A DNA stretch of 32,501 nucleotides, from contig JAIFMD010000024.1 in assembly GCA_020048755.1 (NCBI GenBank), positions 1 through 32,501 on the forward strand, given 5' to 3'. Source of the DNA: Spirochaetota bacterium. GTDB lineage: Bacteria > Spirochaetota > Spirochaetia > Treponematales > UBA12059. Below the pieces are notes generated by a model. It searched no databases. It was not told where the DNA came from and worked only from the letters and a program-made list of their open reading frames with translations. Position numbers and translations under genes: made by a program. Shown here in pieces: positions 31,909 to 32,501 of this stretch; positions within the stretch are counted from its first letter, which is position 1; every line of letters starts with the position of its first letter.

Positions 31909-31937
31909 TTGTGTTTTTTAAAAACCACCCGTATAGT
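31909..31937 (+). promoter_or_regulatory. Promoter of the DUF819 permease gene
   Basis: TTGTGT (31909-31914) and TATAGT (31932-31937) are 17 bases apart, giving a predicted transcript start near 31944. The upstream AT-rich tract could act as an UP element. Unlike the leftward regulator, this gene has a leader of about 35 bases with an AGGAGG ribosome binding site. Confidence 0.65.
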
Positions 31938-31949
31938 GAACTACGTTCA
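31937..31949. promoter_or_regulatory. Inverted repeat at the permease transcript start, candidate operator
   Basis: TGAAC-TAC-GTTCA is a perfect 5-bp inverted repeat spanning the predicted transcript start of the permease gene. It is a plausible binding site for the divergent XRE-cupin regulator; short repeats like this also arise by chance. Confidence 0.4.
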
Positions 31950-31978
31950 ATTTACTGAATACCAACAGGAGGTACTGA

Positions 31979-32501
31979 ATGACGTTCTTCAAAGCGGATG
32001 ACACCTGGGCACTCTGGACGATCCTGATCGGCTGGGCAGCCGTGAGCATCTACCTCGAGCAGAAGTTCAAATGGGCTTCGAAAGTCAGCGGTGCCATCAT
32101 CGCCCTGCTCGGTGCGCTCATACTCGCCAATCTCAAGATCATACCGACGGCCGTGCCACTGCTCCTCTTCAAGGCAGATGTCCGGAAAATCTGGAAGAGC
32201 AGCGGCCGCACCTTCCTGGCCTTCAACATCTCTTCAGTCGGCACCATGCTTGGTGCACTGGTAGCAGTGGCCCTCCTGGGCAAGCTCATACCCGAGCCGA
32301 ACAAGGTTGTCGGCATGATGACGGGCAGCTACATCGGCGGCGGTGTCAACTTCGTTGCCATGGCTGATGCCTTCAAGGCAGAGAAGAACACCGTCAACGC
32401 CCTGATCGTTGCCGACAACCTCAACATGGCCTTCTATTTCATGATACTCATCATGATTCCGACTCTGTCGTTCTTCAAGAAGCACTTCAAGCACCCGTAC
32501 G
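31979..32501 (+). CDS. DUF819 family membrane permease (3' end outside window)
   Basis: The ATG at 31979 follows AGGAGG, and the frame stays open to the end of the window (174 codons). The protein starts FFKADDTWALWTILIGWAAVSIYLEQK, then has helical spans VSGAIIALLGALILANLKIIPT and FLAFNISSVGTMLGALVAVALLG, and the conserved MTGSYIGGGVNFVAMADAF, all typical of DUF819 (YjcL-type) integral membrane proteins. After LKIIPT the family usually has about 15-17 residues with a YD-x-VW motif before the VPLLLF segment; here AVPLLLF follows directly, in frame. The function of DUF819 proteins is not established; transport is inferred from topology. Confidence 0.85.
   Translation, partial: MTFFKADDTWALWTILIGWAAVSIYLEQKFKWASKVSGAIIALLGALILANLKIIPTAVPLLLFKADVRKIWKSSGRTFLAFNISSVGTMLGALVAVALLGKLIPEPNKVVGMMTGSYIGGGVNFVAMADAFKAEKNTVNALIVADNLNMAFYFMILIMIPTLSFFKKHFKHPY

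Larger units (their letters stand above)
31653..31978. other. AT-rich divergent control region of the XRE-cupin and DUF819 genes
   Basis: This 326-base gap is much richer in A and T than the genes around it. It contains the leaderless-type promoter of the leftward regulator, the promoter of the rightward permease, a TGAAC-TAC-GTTCA inverted repeat, and a strongly AT-rich tract (about 31856-31920). No further gene is seen. Confidence 0.5.

Overview
The window reads as chromosomal DNA of a GC-rich, probably anaerobic, flagellated Gram-negative-type bacterium. The evidence is a flagellar switch protein, several signal-peptide (periplasmic) proteins, sigma-54 regulation, many two-component proteins, and a giant oxygen-sensitive-type acyl-CoA dehydratase activase. 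A spirochaete is my best guess, from the flagellar paralog, frequent AGG arginine codons and the gene mix, but no rRNA or other marker is present and the assignment stays tentative. No tRNA, rRNA, CRISPR array or complete insertion sequence was seen.

Layout. 1-1103: a FliN/SpoA-FliG fusion protein ending at a strong terminator, with a probable one-base frameshift near its 3' end. 1141-2636: two paralogous exported proteins of unknown function sharing a CxxCxxxCxxC motif, separated by a hairpin-rich gap with a 26-codon ORF. 2757-3554: a divergent SARP/BTAD regulator. 3593-7115: an operon for a periplasmic solute-binding protein, a sensor kinase and a receiver-HD-GYP protein, a likely ligand-to-c-di-GMP pathway. 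14676 down to 7131 (leftward): a C26 peptidase, a peptide-type ABC transporter (SBP, two permeases, two ATPases) and an amidase, behind a near-consensus sigma-54 promoter. 16917-14866: the adjacent sigma-54 activator, its likely controller. 17688-16960: a HAD hydrolase. 17829-22691: a ribbon-helix-helix-like protein and the 1457-residue activase. 26415-22617 (leftward): a membrane hybrid kinase and a receiver-adenylate cyclase, a likely cAMP pathway. 26526-28078: a DMT/YdcZ-type transporter and a YjjG-like nucleotidase. 28099-29820: a small accessory island with a truncated HicB-like antitoxin and an AbiE toxin-antitoxin pair. 30968-29862: alanine racemase. 31652-31101: an XRE-cupin regulator. 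31979 to the end: the start of a DUF819 permease.

Two themes cut across the window. First, five genes (sigma-54 activator, HAD hydrolase, hybrid kinase, AbiEi, XRE-cupin regulator) have a -10-like hexamer only 5-9 nt before the start codon and no Shine-Dalgarno sequence. Four of the five also have a -35-like hexamer at exactly 17 nt. These look like leaderless transcripts, mostly of regulators. Second, three genes (fliG-like, peptide SBP, DUF819 permease) carry small lesions at conserved positions. These may be real decay or errors in this assembly and should be checked against reads before any biological reading.
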